Assembly (NCBI RefSeq): GCF_030272615.1
Contig: NC_081411.1
Location: forward strand, 210,265,744-210,329,743
Source: Cryptomeria japonica
Taxonomy: Eukaryota; Streptophyta; Pinopsida; Cupressales; Cupressaceae
Direction of reading: 5' to 3'
Length of the DNA stretch: 64,000 bases
Below are positions 44,850 through 56,099 of the stretch, piece by piece. The position numbers and the translations under genes are program-made. The notes beneath the pieces were generated by a model. That model did not search any database. It was not told the DNA's origin and saw only the letters and a list, made by a program, of their open reading frames with translations. Position 1 is the stretch's first letter. Every line of letters begins with the position of its first letter.

Positions 44850-45721
44850 TTGTATATTGTGGTGAAGAAGGAAGGTCCAAAGTTTAATAGAGATAATTAT
44901 AGGATATGGAGTGATAGAATGAAAATTTATATCAACAGTCTAGGAAATAAATATTGGGAACATGTTGTTACTCAATATGTTGAACCTAGTGGGATTATGA
45001 CTGATGATCAGAAGAAAGAGCAACAAAAAATAATCAAGCATTAGAGGCTATTATTAGTTCTTTGTCAAAAGAAGAGTATGTAGATGTTCATGGTCTAGAG
45101 ACTACATATAGTGTATGGAAAAAACTTGAAGAGATTTGTAGCGGTGATGAACATGTTAATATTGCTAAAGAAGAGAGTCTAAGAGGAAATTTTGATGGCA
45201 TGCAAATGGTTTAAGGTTAGAATATCCAGCAATATGATCAAATGATAAAAGAGATATTTAGTGAAATGAAGAGTGGAGGAGATAAAGTGGAAGATGCCAT
45301 AGTGATTAGTAAGGTACTAAGAACCCTGCTACCGGTCTATTCTATCCAAGTTGTAGCCATTCAGAAACTAAAGTCTATTGACAAAATTAAGGTAACCCTT
45401 GACTCCATCATTGGAAAAATTACTACTTTTGAATTAAATGGTTATGATGGTAGTGTACACAAATCTAAGTCTTCATTTAGAGATTTTGTTTCTAACCCAT
45501 CTATGAGGAAAAGTAGAGATGTCAATCACAATTATGAAACTGGATCCAGCAGAGAAGTTGATGATGAAGATGGTTTAGTTGAGGTTGAAGCATTGTTGGC
45601 CAAGCAGTTCCCCAGAGGTACTGGTAAATATAGAGGTAAATTGCCTTTGAAATGTTTTGCATGCAACAATACTGGACACATAGCTACTAAATGTCCTAAT
45701 GATGATAATGAACACAAATGA
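44850..45721 (+). pseudogene. Copia gag of element F, frameshifted
   Basis: Starts with VVKKEGPKFNRDNYRIWSDR, the copia gag N-terminus. A frame change occurs at about 45040. The middle (SLSKEEYVDVHGLETTYSVW, EICSGDEHVNIAKEESLRG) lies in the second frame and has stops near 45213. The remainder from 45242 is open for 159 codons and holds DSIIGKITTFELNGYD and the zinc knuckle CFACNNTGHIATKC (about 45655) with all ligands. It ends at 45721. Confidence 0.88.
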
Positions 45722-46660
45722 GAGAAATTCAAGAAGTATAAGGGTAAAGGAAAAAGATATTGTCTTATTTTTATTGATGGTGGTATCATTGATGAGGAAT
45801 CTAATGGTGATTCTAATGAAGATATTATGTTTGTAGGCATTAAAGAGGAGATATCTAATCAAAAGGAATTAGTATCTCAGATGGATAACTTTGATAATTG
45901 GACCATTAATAGTGGTTGTTCACATCACATGACCAGTGCTCAGAGAAAATTTCTTTCTTTGAAGGAATTTGATGATGGAGTTGTAAGATTTGGTAATGAC
46001 TCACCTTGATGGTTAAAGGTAAGGGAACTATTTATCTTAATAGAAAGAGTAGTGTAGATGATGTCTATTGGGTTGAAGGTTTAAAGCACAATCTTTTGAG
46101 TGTGGCACAAATCAATGACAGAGGTTACCCATTGGAGTTTAAGAATGGTATGTACAAAATCTGTGGGAGCAAAGGTGAACTGATTACAACTGGGAAGGAA
46201 ACTAAAGGTAACTTGTTTCACCTTAATCCTAAAGTTAGTAACTATTTAATTGAAAATATAGATGATAGTTGGCTTTGGCATAGGAGATTTTTTCATATAA
46301 ACTTTGATAACATTGTTAAAGTGAGTAAGTCCAAGATAGTGAGAGGTTTGCCTTAGTTGGACAAACTGGTTAATGCTCTATTTAAGGAATGTCAGTTGGG
46401 AAAGATGACATCCTCAACTTTCAAGAGAAAATCTTTTTTAGTGGAACATCTGTTAGATTTGGTTCATACAGATCTTTGTGGACCAATAAGGACAAAAAGT
46501 ATTCAAGGTGATAGATATTTTATGATCTTCACTGATGATTTCTCAAGGATGATGTGGGTCACATTCTTGAAGGATAAGACTAAATTTTTTAGTAAGTTCA
46601 AGGCATTCAGGGCATTTTGTTTTTGGAACCAAAAGCTGTGAAAGTTGAAACTAGTAAAGC
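45722..46660 (+). pseudogene. Copia protease and partial integrase of element F
   Basis: Protease: NWTINSGCSHHMTSAQ (about 45897). The catalytic Asp of DSG is Asn, so the protease would be inactive. A frameshift near 46010 follows. Then VEGLKHNLLSVAQ, the GAG-pre-integrase WLWHRRFFHINFDN, a stop at 46354, CQLGKMTSS, and the integrase core start HTDLCGPIRTKSIQGDRYFM with the first catalytic Asp. It runs to DDFSRMMWVTFLKDK and then breaks off at about 46615. The second Asp (RSDNGGEF block) and the Glu (NGVVERKN block) are missing. Confidence 0.88.
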
Positions 46661-48170
46661 AAATTCTGATATACCCGTTCAATCAAAATAGATAAATTTA
46701 GAAGAAGATGATGATAATGAAGAGATGAACAGGAAGATAATGATCATGCTATTCGAAGATATGTAAGACTAAATCACAATCCTAAGTAGATTATTGGAGA
46801 TAAGGATGTTGTAGTGTGTGACAAAGATAGGTTGGTTTGCAAAGGTTATGCACAAGAGGAAGGAGAATTTAATGGTGAGACTTTTGCACCAATGGAAAGA
46901 CTGGAAGGCGTCAGAACTTTACTTGCATTTTTAGCACATAAGAAATTCAAGGTATACCAAATGGATGTTAAGTAAGCATTTTTGAATGGGATACTGGAAG
47001 AAGAAGTATACATTGAGTAGCCAGATGGTTATGCTTTGATTGATGAGAAAGACATGGTATGAAGATTGCATAAGGCTTTATATGGTTTAAAGAAGGCACC
47101 AAGAGCATGGCATGAAAGGCTTCATACACATCTGATAAAGATAGGTTTTATGAGAACCAATGAAGATAGCAACATATATCTCAAATCTAAAGGAGGTAAA
47201 ATATTGGTCAGTGAAGTATTTGTATATGGTATCATATTTTGAGGTAATGATGAAATGTGCAATGATTTTTCAAATGAAATGAAAAATGAGTTTGAAATGT
47301 GTCTAGTGGGGAAAAAAAATAATTCATAGGCTTGCAAATACAACAAATGAAGAATGGTATTTTCATCACACAGTATAAGTATGTGAAAGATGTCTTGAAG
47401 AAATTTAGTATGATTGACTGTAAACCAGTTGGGATGCCAATGGTTACAGGTTGTAAGTTGTCTAAGGAAGATAAAGCCACATCTATTGATGAGAAGGAAT
47501 ACTAGTCAATGATTGGAAAAGTGCACTATGTTGTTCACATGAGGCCAAATATAGCTCATGCAGTTGGGATAGTCACTAAATTATAGATGAATCTTAAGGA
47601 AACACATTTGATAGCAACTAAGAGGATTTTTAGATATTTGAATGGTTTTATTGACTATTGATTATGGTATCCATATGGAGGAAATTTTGACTTGAAGGTG
47701 TACACAAATGCAGATTGGGCATGAAATGTTGATGACATGAAAAGCACAACTGGTGGAGCATTTTTTCTTGGAGGAAGACTAGTTTCATGGAGTAGTAAGA
47801 AGAAGAGTTGTACATCATAATCTAGTGTTGAAGCTGAGTATGTTGTAACTTAAATGAATTGTACCCAAGCTATCTGAATGAGGCACATTTAAGAAGGTTT
47901 TAAGATGAAGATTTCAAAGCTTGTAAAGACCTTATGTGATAATACAAGTGCCATAAATATTTACAAGAACCCTATTTTGCATTCACAAACCAAGAATATT
48001 GAATTGAAGAATCATTTCTTAAGGGAAAAAGTGCAGAGTAAAGATGTGATCTTGGAGCATGTTTCTACTCAGGAGTAGCTTGGAGATATCTTTATTAAAC
48101 CTTTGCCTAAGACTACTTTTGAGTATCTTAGAAGTCAGCTGGGGGTTGTACCCCTTGATGAGGTTAGTTG
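46661..48170 (+). pseudogene. Copia RT (N-terminally deleted) and RNase H of element F
   Basis: A short linker (VETSKANSDIPVQSK, EEDDDNEEM) leads to a trace of YVRLNHNP. The frame then jumps to [20 protein letters not shown] at about 46830, so the first 70-80 residues of RT are gone. The rest keeps [34 protein letters not shown] and a catalytic box in which VDD is changed to VYG (about 47222), which would abolish activity. RNase H traces: TNADWA, DDMKSTTGGAFFLGGR, LCDNTSAINIYKNP. Many stops (for example 46972, 47240, 47326, 47872). Confidence 0.85.
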
Positions 48171-48482
48171 AGCATGATGTAGCTTACATCAGTCCCAAAG
48201 CCACTTGAAGAATTTTACAACCGGATTGGTGTAGAAGTGGAATTATTCCATAGGGGGGGCATCAAGTTCCAGGTTGTTGATGCTGAGTAGTGAAATTTGA
48301 CATTGCATGTTCTCTTTAAATTTGGCTTTATTGTCAAAGGGGCAGAAGAACTATGTGATTAGTATGATTGATAGAGAGAAAGAAGACAAGTTGAAGACAA
48401 GGTGAATACTTGGTAATGTAAACCAAGATTCCTACTCACAATCACAACAATCAATGGTATTGATATTTGTTTTGCCATTAAT
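48171..48482. other. Element F non-coding stretch after pol
   Basis: No gene is seen. It includes GCCATTAATGCCAAAGG just before the polypurine tract, similar to the GCCATCAATGCCAAAGG found at the same place in elements B and D. Confidence 0.6.
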
Positions 48483-48497
48483 GCCAAAGGAAGAGAT
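48483..48497 (+). other. Polypurine tract of element F
   Basis: GCCAAAGGAAGAGAT directly before the 3' LTR; it aligns with the tracts of B and D with one or two changes. Confidence 0.8.
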
Positions 48498-49943
48498 TGT
48501 TGGCATTTGCATGAAGATTGCAGTAATGATATGTTATGTTGTCATTAATGTCAATTAACTAGTAATAATATTGTTGATATTGTTATAATGTTGTTTTGTA
48601 ACTGGTAGGAAGATATAAGTGAAAGGAAACTATAACCGATAGGTAAGTTTGTGGAGTAAACCAGTATTGCTATGTATTGGAGAGTTGAATCAGTAATCGA
48701 GAAACCCTATTAACCGGTAAAACCTACCTGTTGATTTGATAAAACTTAACCAGATAAGTTTGGTAAATTAGTTATATTGGTTTATGATCTGATGATGAGA
48801 AATAATGATTATGACACATGGTTATTGTATGAAGAGAGTTTCAAAGTGTTTTTGGCACGATTGATCAAACAATTTTTTTCTAACAAATGAGCAAGTATAT
48901 TACATGTTATGCAAAATGTGTGATGAGTTATTGAGTTTGATGAAGTGGTGATCAAGGAGTGGTTGAGGTTTTTTTGATTGATGTGTACAGAGTGCTATGT
49001 AATATAATGTTCATACTTGAACCGACTTGTTTGTAATCTCTATGAGAGAATGAAGTTTTTGTTGTGTTACTAACCTAATTGATTTGTTTATAAGGTCAAT
49101 GAGTTGTTTAGTTTCAGAGTTGGCAAAGTTTTAGTTGAGTGTGTGGTTGCCGAACCGAATGATTTATTTGTAGTTTGAGTAAAGGACGATAGGAGCATGA
49201 AAAGGATCTAAACAAGCAAGTGCAGTGCTATTCAAATAGATGAACAAACTCTTGTTGTTTTCTAACAATTATAGCAAAATTGCAATCCCCTAACCGGGTA
49301 AGCTCTAACAAGATTGGTTCTATTCAAATCCTCTAAAAAGGCAATCCATTAACTTGGATTTGAAATCCTCTACCGAGGTTACTCCTTATAGGGTATTGCT
49401 TCTAACAAGGAATTATAGTCAATCCCTTAACTGGGTGGTCCCTAACAGGATCTGTTCTTAACATGACTTTTGTAAATATTAAACAGGCTAGGCTTCTAAC
49501 AGGGTGAACTTCAAAAGAGTTCAGATAGTTTTCTTGTGAGTCTCATCTCACCGTGGTTTTTCCCATTTGGGTTTCCACGTCAAAAATATTGTGTCAAGTG
49601 CAGAATTTTTTTGTGGTTAGGTTCTTATGGTTAATTTGCTTAACTACTTAATCCACTTTGATAAGTCATGATAATCAGAAGCATTGTCAAATGAGGTTTA
49701 TTGACGTAAGTAAAATTATTTGGATTTTTATGAGCTTGATGTTGTTTACTGTTAATTTGTTGTAATAGTCAACCAATTTATCTTGAGAGTTTTTATATTG
49801 ACAATGATATTGCATTGATAGTTCTAAGTTTACTTTGAGAGATTAATTTTGAGATTGGTGAAGTTAGTATCAATTTTTATATCTACTGATTCACCCCCCC
49901 TCTCAGTAGTTGACTAGATTATTATTGTTTCATCACACCATCA
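48498..49943 (+). repeat. 3' LTR of element F (1446 bp)
   Basis: It pairs with 43338-44788, ends CATCACACCATCA, and is followed by ttgag. A good copy of the shared hairpin is at 49552-49579 (CGTGG, TTTTTCCCA, TTTGGG, TTTCCACG). Confidence 0.95.
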
Positions 49944-49948
49944 TTGAG

Positions 49949-50255
49949 TGGCTTGACCATTTTAAAAATGACTAATGTGATTGGTTTGAAGATTGCAAAT
50001 GAGATTTAGAAGAAGCTAGATACCTTGTATGAAGGAGATGCACAAGTTAATGTTGCTAAGTTGTAGACTTTGAAAGGAAAATATGAAGAATTGAATATGG
50101 CTGAAGATGAAAACATAACAACCTTTATGGCTAAGGTGAATGACCTTGTCATAAATATCAGATGTGTTGGTGGAACCCTTGAAGAAGATGAGATTGTTTC
50201 CAAGGTGTTGAGATTGTTGCCTCTTTATTAAAAGCATAAAGTAGCTACTCATTTT
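49949..50255 (+). pseudogene. Copia gag of element E, part 2
   Basis: The frame continues directly from 43337 after one ttgag copy: GLTILKMTNVIGLKIANEI, a stop, KKLDTLYEGDAQVNVAKL, a stop, TLKGKYEELNMAEDENITTF, MAKVNDLVINIRCVGGTLEE and DEIVSKVLRLLPLY, then a stop near 50228. This is the capsid part and resembles the gag of element D closely. Similarity ends near 50255, before the zinc knuckle, so element E is truncated there. Confidence 0.85.
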
Positions 50256-53200
50256 CTCGGCCCATTAATATGTTCCATATGTAGATGTTGTCCAACACAA
50301 CTTTATTTTCTCCTCCTATTTAGTAGTAATTCCAACATCAAAGTTTTCCTAGGGTCCTTCATCCTGCTCCTATCCCTCCCAAATGTAAGTTTGAGCTAGG
50401 CCAAGTTGCAGAGTGTCAAGGATGACAATCCTCATAAGTATGTTCCTTATACTTTTCTCTTCTTGTTTTAGTGTTTTAGAAGGCTCTGATTTCTCTAGAG
50501 TTTGTCACTACCCTTCTCTCAGAGGTTGGTAGTCCTATTGTTGTTTCATCTTCTTCGAGTGAGTAGCCTACTTCCTCTATGGAGGATTTCTTGTTAGATT
50601 ATTTAGAGGACATCCCAAACTTGTCATAGATCTTCATGTGATTGTTGACCCTTACCTTCTCAAATCCTGTGGATGCAAGTGTGGTTTTCATTGCATGAAA
50701 ATATCAACCTATTAATGCTCTATATGACCACTAGACTTATAGAATCTAGAGGAGGCAGTTAGGCCATGTCACAAACTCGACTACTACATTGCACAACACA
50801 AGGAGACCAAGGGCACACAACTTGCAATAATCACCCCCCAGTGCAAGTGAGGGGTTTGAACCCTAAACAATCTCTTATACCACTTATTATAAGGTTGTTG
50901 TTACACCGAAAGACCAACCTATTAAAGACCAATACAACCACTAGACTTATAGAATCCATAGGAGGTGGTTAAGCCAAACCCATGCATTGCACTGCATAGT
51001 ATAGGGAGACCAAGGGTGCACACCTTACAACACTTCATCACTTGCCCTCACTGCTAGTTAAGTTCCTATTCCCACTCTTTCTATTGTCTCACTTCTATTT
51101 TGTCCTCCTTTTCCATATGAAATAAATTGGGAGGAGGATGACTGAATCATTGAAGGCCTATAGGGCCCTATCTTTCTTTATCTTGTAGCATAGTATGTGT
51201 GATCTTGATTTTGTTCCCCCATACTTTCTTTATATGTTCATTCCCTCCTGAAGGACCCAATTTTCTCCATAGGTGCTTGGATATAAGAGGTTGATTGTCT
51301 TCATCTATTGTGCTCTCCTAGAGGAACTGAGTTATTATATAGGTGCTTGGGTACAGGGGATTTTTCATTGTACACCTTCTTCTATTTGTCTCTCTAATTC
51401 TTCTATCTGTCATATTTTTCTTTTCAATCTTTGAGGAGGATGCAAAGTGTTGGTGGCATACTTGGCCTTCTTTCATGTTAATCTGAATTTTGTTTTTTTC
51501 TTCATCTTCATGTGCTCTTCTTCAGATTTAAGAACTTTGATGCTATAATGATATACCCATCTTATATTTCTATTACATATCTTTTCTCACTACAATGGGT
51601 TTTGATGCCAAACTATCAAATCCTTTGACCTCTTGAATTCATCATTGATGTTGTGGACATTTATGTTTATCAAACTAATGCTAGAATTCCCTGGAAACAT
51701 CTTTCTATGTTGATGTACCACAACTGCTCTTCTTCTTAGAATAACATTCCTTTCATGCATATCATGCTAAGGGGAGCTATCATATTTGCTATCTAGTATG
51801 GTGCATGCTCCTTGTTGATCACTTTTTCACATTTTCCTAGGTGGGGTCCAAACCACTTGATCTTTTTCTTTTTCATATATTCCCTAGGTGGGGCCCAAAA
51901 TACGTAATCTTTTTATTTATCACATATTGCCTTTGTAGAGGCTAATCTACTACTTATCAAATCTATACTCGATTTCCTTATCACATGGCTATCTTACGTA
52001 TTTCTACCCATGCAGGTAAAAATATTTCCCTATCGTATGGTTATCCATACTAGCATGATCTCGCCCTATCATAGGGCTATCTAGCATAGCACATTTGGCT
52101 ATCCATATTGGCACAACTCATATCACGATGGTAACTTATCTTGTATCTTTTTCTTAAAAAGGCCCTTTCCTCCAAAGTGAGGTTTGTTTCTATTACACTA
52201 TCTCATCTATCATCTATCTTGATTTATCTTTTATCTTATCATCTGACATGTTAGTCTGTAACTAGGATTATTGCAATGGATTGGTTAGCAATATCTATTT
52301 CAAAATTCAATTTCATATCGCTGGGGGAAACCTCATCTGATTAATGAAATTATGCCTCCCTATCATGACTCCTTTCTCTATTCTACTTTGGCTTCACATC
52401 TCTCAACACAAACATACTCACTAAAGTGAAGAAAAATGTAATATCAAAAAGTGCACCTATAACAGTTTAACGCAATAAGTGGTGCATCCCTCCACATCAT
52501 CATAGGTTGTGTACCGCTATCTTTTCCTTTTTGTCCACTTGGATTGCTTTGTCCACTTCAGACTAGAATCTTACCAAATTTGTCGATTTATAATCTTCAG
52601 GACTCTAATGCGGTGCAAAGACATTCATGTGGTGTGCTAGCATCCCATGAATACAACAGTCCATAGTGGTGGTCTGAGCATTATTCCTATGCCTAGAAGG
52701 AATTGAAACCCTCCTACATGTGCCCATCGACATTGATTTTCTTCCCAAATGCTATATCTCTCTTGTTTAAATGTATTTTGAGAATCTTTTGATATTTTTC
52801 GATCAATTCTTGCAGGTTGAAGCTTTGGACGATCTCCATGGGTGATATTCACAAGTTTTCATAGCACCACCATTGTTCCACTCTCTTGGACAACTCACAG
52901 TATCATCTTCACTAGCATTAAGGGGATATTTTCTTACTCTTCTTGGTTTCTTTGTGTATCTAGAATCTATTACTTTTAATCTATTTATTATCTTAATTAT
53001 AACTCCTTATCTTTATCATTTTATGTTCCTCGTTGCTACTATCTAGGTTGTCTGTGGAGGAGGAAACACCAAAGCAAGGGTCCGACTAAGGCAGAATCCA
53101 AAACACAACAACCACTATTTTCCTTTTTGTTTATGTGCAAGTTCATAATCATACAAAAAGGATCATTTAATGGGAGACTTCAATCATGGACTGGTTGTGA

Positions 53201-55930
53201 GCTTCCTCCATTCCCTCTTCTCAATTCATTTTAATATTTCTCATTTTGTGTTATTAGATTATTTTATTGCTCTTATACATATATTAAATATTATAATTGT
53301 ATCTGCCAGCCCTAGTATGGCTTTTATGTTCTATCCACAAAGGATGATAGCACATTGCGTTGGTGTCCTAGCTCCACCCACCTTTCCTAAGGATAGAGAC
53401 TCAATAAAGTTGTCTGAGAGTCTTGTTTGTAGCCTATTAGTTTATCTTGTCATTTTCATCCCCTAGCTCACCCTTAGTACTAGTTTAAGTGATGTAGTGA
53501 GAGATAGGTTTGTTCTCAAGGATTCGTCATCTTAGAGGTAACAAATCTTCTCCTCTATAGTTATTTCACTTAAATAATCATTTCACAGTGTGTGTGTTTT
53601 TTATTTAGGGTTTTATACAATTTATTATGTGTTTGGATTCAGAAATTTTGTCATGCAACCATTAAACTACATTATTTTATGGTTGAATTTGAAGGTTTTG
53701 TGGGATAACCCTTGGACTATATGTGTGTATTCATACAGTTTCAGTTCATTTGATTTTCCATCTGCATTCGCTAATAAATTCCAAATTCTTTATAGGTAAT
53801 CTTTTGTTTATTTTTAAATGGGTTGTTGTTTGAATATTTTATTAAAAAACCGTTAAACTGCATTTCAGTTAATTTTTTATAAGTAGAGAAATGGGATAAA
53901 GAGATAGCTCATTCTTTCTCTCCTTGGTGAAAGATTGATCTTGGATAGGCCTATGAGGTTGAGTCTTGGTGAACATAATGACCCACTACAAGTTTTTTTG
54001 GTATGGGATGTTGGAATAAATATCGTTGCAAGGTGAAACTAGGCTAGGACAGACATTGTTTTTTAATGGTTGTGTTGAGGGTATGGAAGTTGGGAATTTT
54101 TATTATTTAAACACATTGGTGGAAGAAGTTTAGCATGAGTTCAAGGACGCTGCTACAATGGGTGATGAGGCAAGTTGAAGGCCGATTATTAAATGGGCTC
54201 TTTGTTGGTTGTGACTACTATTATGGGTTTTGGATTTAACTAATGGCACTCTAGGTATCATGTAATCTCTAACTATATTAAATATTCTTAGGGGCATTTT
54301 TGTTGCACCTACCCTAGTATTATCTTTGGATGTGTATGGTGAAGGGTTCTATAGTTAGTATGAGCTTGTTTGGTATGTATTGTCATGTGTATTGGAAAAA
54401 TTATTTCTCATGAGCCTCCGTGTGCACCTACCTATTAGGAGCTACTTGTAGGAAATTATTTGAGTGCAACCTTTGGAATTTTCAACCCTAATTTTCTCTT
54501 GATGTTTCAGCAACAATAACTAGCAAAATTTAATGCTGGTAGGTAAGTTTGAATTTGAATTTTGATGGTGAATTTTCATGTCAATAGCCCCAAGACAAAA
54601 GAGAAAAATGTTTCCAATTGTATGTTAGTTTATTCAAAATTTGAAGAGTGTATGCTGCAACAAGAATAATTCTTTTTGTTCTCTAAGTGACTGAGAGTGT
54701 GCAATAACAACTATGTGTTTGTTTGTGCTTTGTGAGCCAAGTTTGGATTGGATCATTTTAGGTAGATAGGTAGGGAATGTTTTAATTTTCCCAGAAAGGG
54801 GCTAAATAAATAGTTTAATATAGTTGGATATTAATATATGCATGTAGCCCTAATAGTGCTACATTAATTTCTAAAATAAAATATATTGAAATTTTATTTA
54901 TCAAATAATAAATAATATATAGTTAAATAAATCTTTAATTTATATTAAATATATATATATTTTAATCATAAAAATATGAAAACATAGTCTGTTATAGATA
55001 ACAATCCATTTTTTTAAGGTAGAATGCATTTATAATTTAAATTTAGTTTATTTTAATTGAATTTTTTTTTGCAATAGAATATGATGAATAATTTCATAAA
55101 TTTTTTAATTCTCTAGATTGAATTGTTTATAGATGTGTTATTTGAAAAAAATTAATTTATATTAAATATCAAAATTAATATTATTTAATAAAAGTGATCT
55201 TAAGATTATTTTAGGTCTAAATTGTTATATTTGAATCTTTTTTTGTAAAAGGGTGAATAGTTTGTTTCAAAAATTTACATTTAATTAGAAATATTGATGA
55301 CAATTAATATAGACAACTTAAATGCATTTATCGAAAAGCTATTTTATTTACTTGAAATTAATTTTATTCTCCATGAAAACTATTTCATTCAGATTAGTAT
55401 ATTTAGACATAAATTTTATACTCCTTATTTTTCAAAATTAATATTTTGATACATAAATTACTATAATTTTAAAATTAAAAAATAAAAATAAAAATTGATA
55501 GCACACTCCACTTAATTTTTCTATTTATTTTAAAAAATAAAATAATAATATTTTTTGATATATAAATGGTTATGAAATTTGAAATAAAAATATAAAAAAT
55601 TGTAAACACAGTCTACCATGTTTTATATTGAAAATATATTATTATAAATTGAATATTTAATTAACTATAATGCATATAGTTCTTAAGATTGTCTTTCTAT
55701 TTATTGTCATCTCCAGCTTGTCATTCAATCATTTATTGATGTGGAGGTAGGTTACCAAATCTACTTCTCTCAATACCACCTTTTGCCAACATTTTCCTAG
55801 AGCAGGTTTTAGGAACTCTTTATTGGCCACTATTACTCATTTCCTTGTGAATGGTTTGAGTATAGAGGTGATCTCATAAAGACCGATCTAGATAAGTGTG
55901 ATAATTTTAAATAGAATGAATGACTCTATC
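50256..55930. other. Unassigned old repeats and AT-rich DNA
   Basis: No gene is supported. 50256-50700 and 51030-53100 are pyrimidine-rich on the plus strand and look like decayed transposon DNA. A minus-strand open stretch at 52637-52852 contains WEENQCRWAHVGGFQFLLG, which I do not recognise. A two-copy 46-bp tandem repeat with CCTAGGTGGGG lies at 51836-51928. 53170-53800 has plus-strand open stretches without family resemblance. 54800-55650 is extremely AT-rich. Confidence 0.45.
50705..51030. repeat. Two-copy direct repeat, possibly SINE-derived
   Basis: CAACCTATTAA and CCACTAGACTTATAGAATC occur at 50705 and again at 50914, with GGAGACCAAGGG following in both. The period is about 209 bases and the second copy is shorter. 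On the minus strand GGTTCAAACCC (complement of 50852-50863) matches the B box of tRNA-type promoters. A SINE origin is a guess. Confidence 0.4.
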
Positions 55931-56099
55931 TATCAGTTGAACTAAGCCACTTAACAACCTATATTGAGGGAATGAAAGGTTTTTACCCTTCTCTCTCAGA
56001 CTAGATCACTCAAACCTATAATGAGGGTGAAGTTAAAGTTTGGGGAGTGGTTTTTAAACTATCTACATAGTCTATTAGTACTACCACTTGTCTTATTCC

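Larger units (their letters stand above)
43338..49943 (+). mobile_element. Ty1/copia element F, complete LTRs, deleted pol
   Basis: Flanked by ttgag (43333-43337 and 49944-49948), with LTRs of 1451 and 1446 bases. Primer site and polypurine tract are present. Gag, protease, part of integrase and most of RT and RNase H remain. The second half of integrase and the first part of RT are deleted. It is inserted in gag of element E. Confidence 0.95.
35109..50255 (+). mobile_element. Ty1/copia element E, 5' part only, split by D and F
   Basis: Three pieces: LTR part 1 (35109-35833), LTR part 2 through the gag start (42491-43337) and the gag continuation (49949-50255). D is inserted in the LTR, F in the gag. 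Both joins are supported by 5-bp duplications, and the F join also by an uninterrupted gag frame. No pol and no 3' LTR of E are in the window. Confidence 0.8.

Noticed and set aside
53170-53799. Plus-strand open stretches (98 and 69 codons) as small genes
   Set aside because: Low-complexity hydrophobic translations in AT-rich DNA, with no recognisable family, start context or neighbours.
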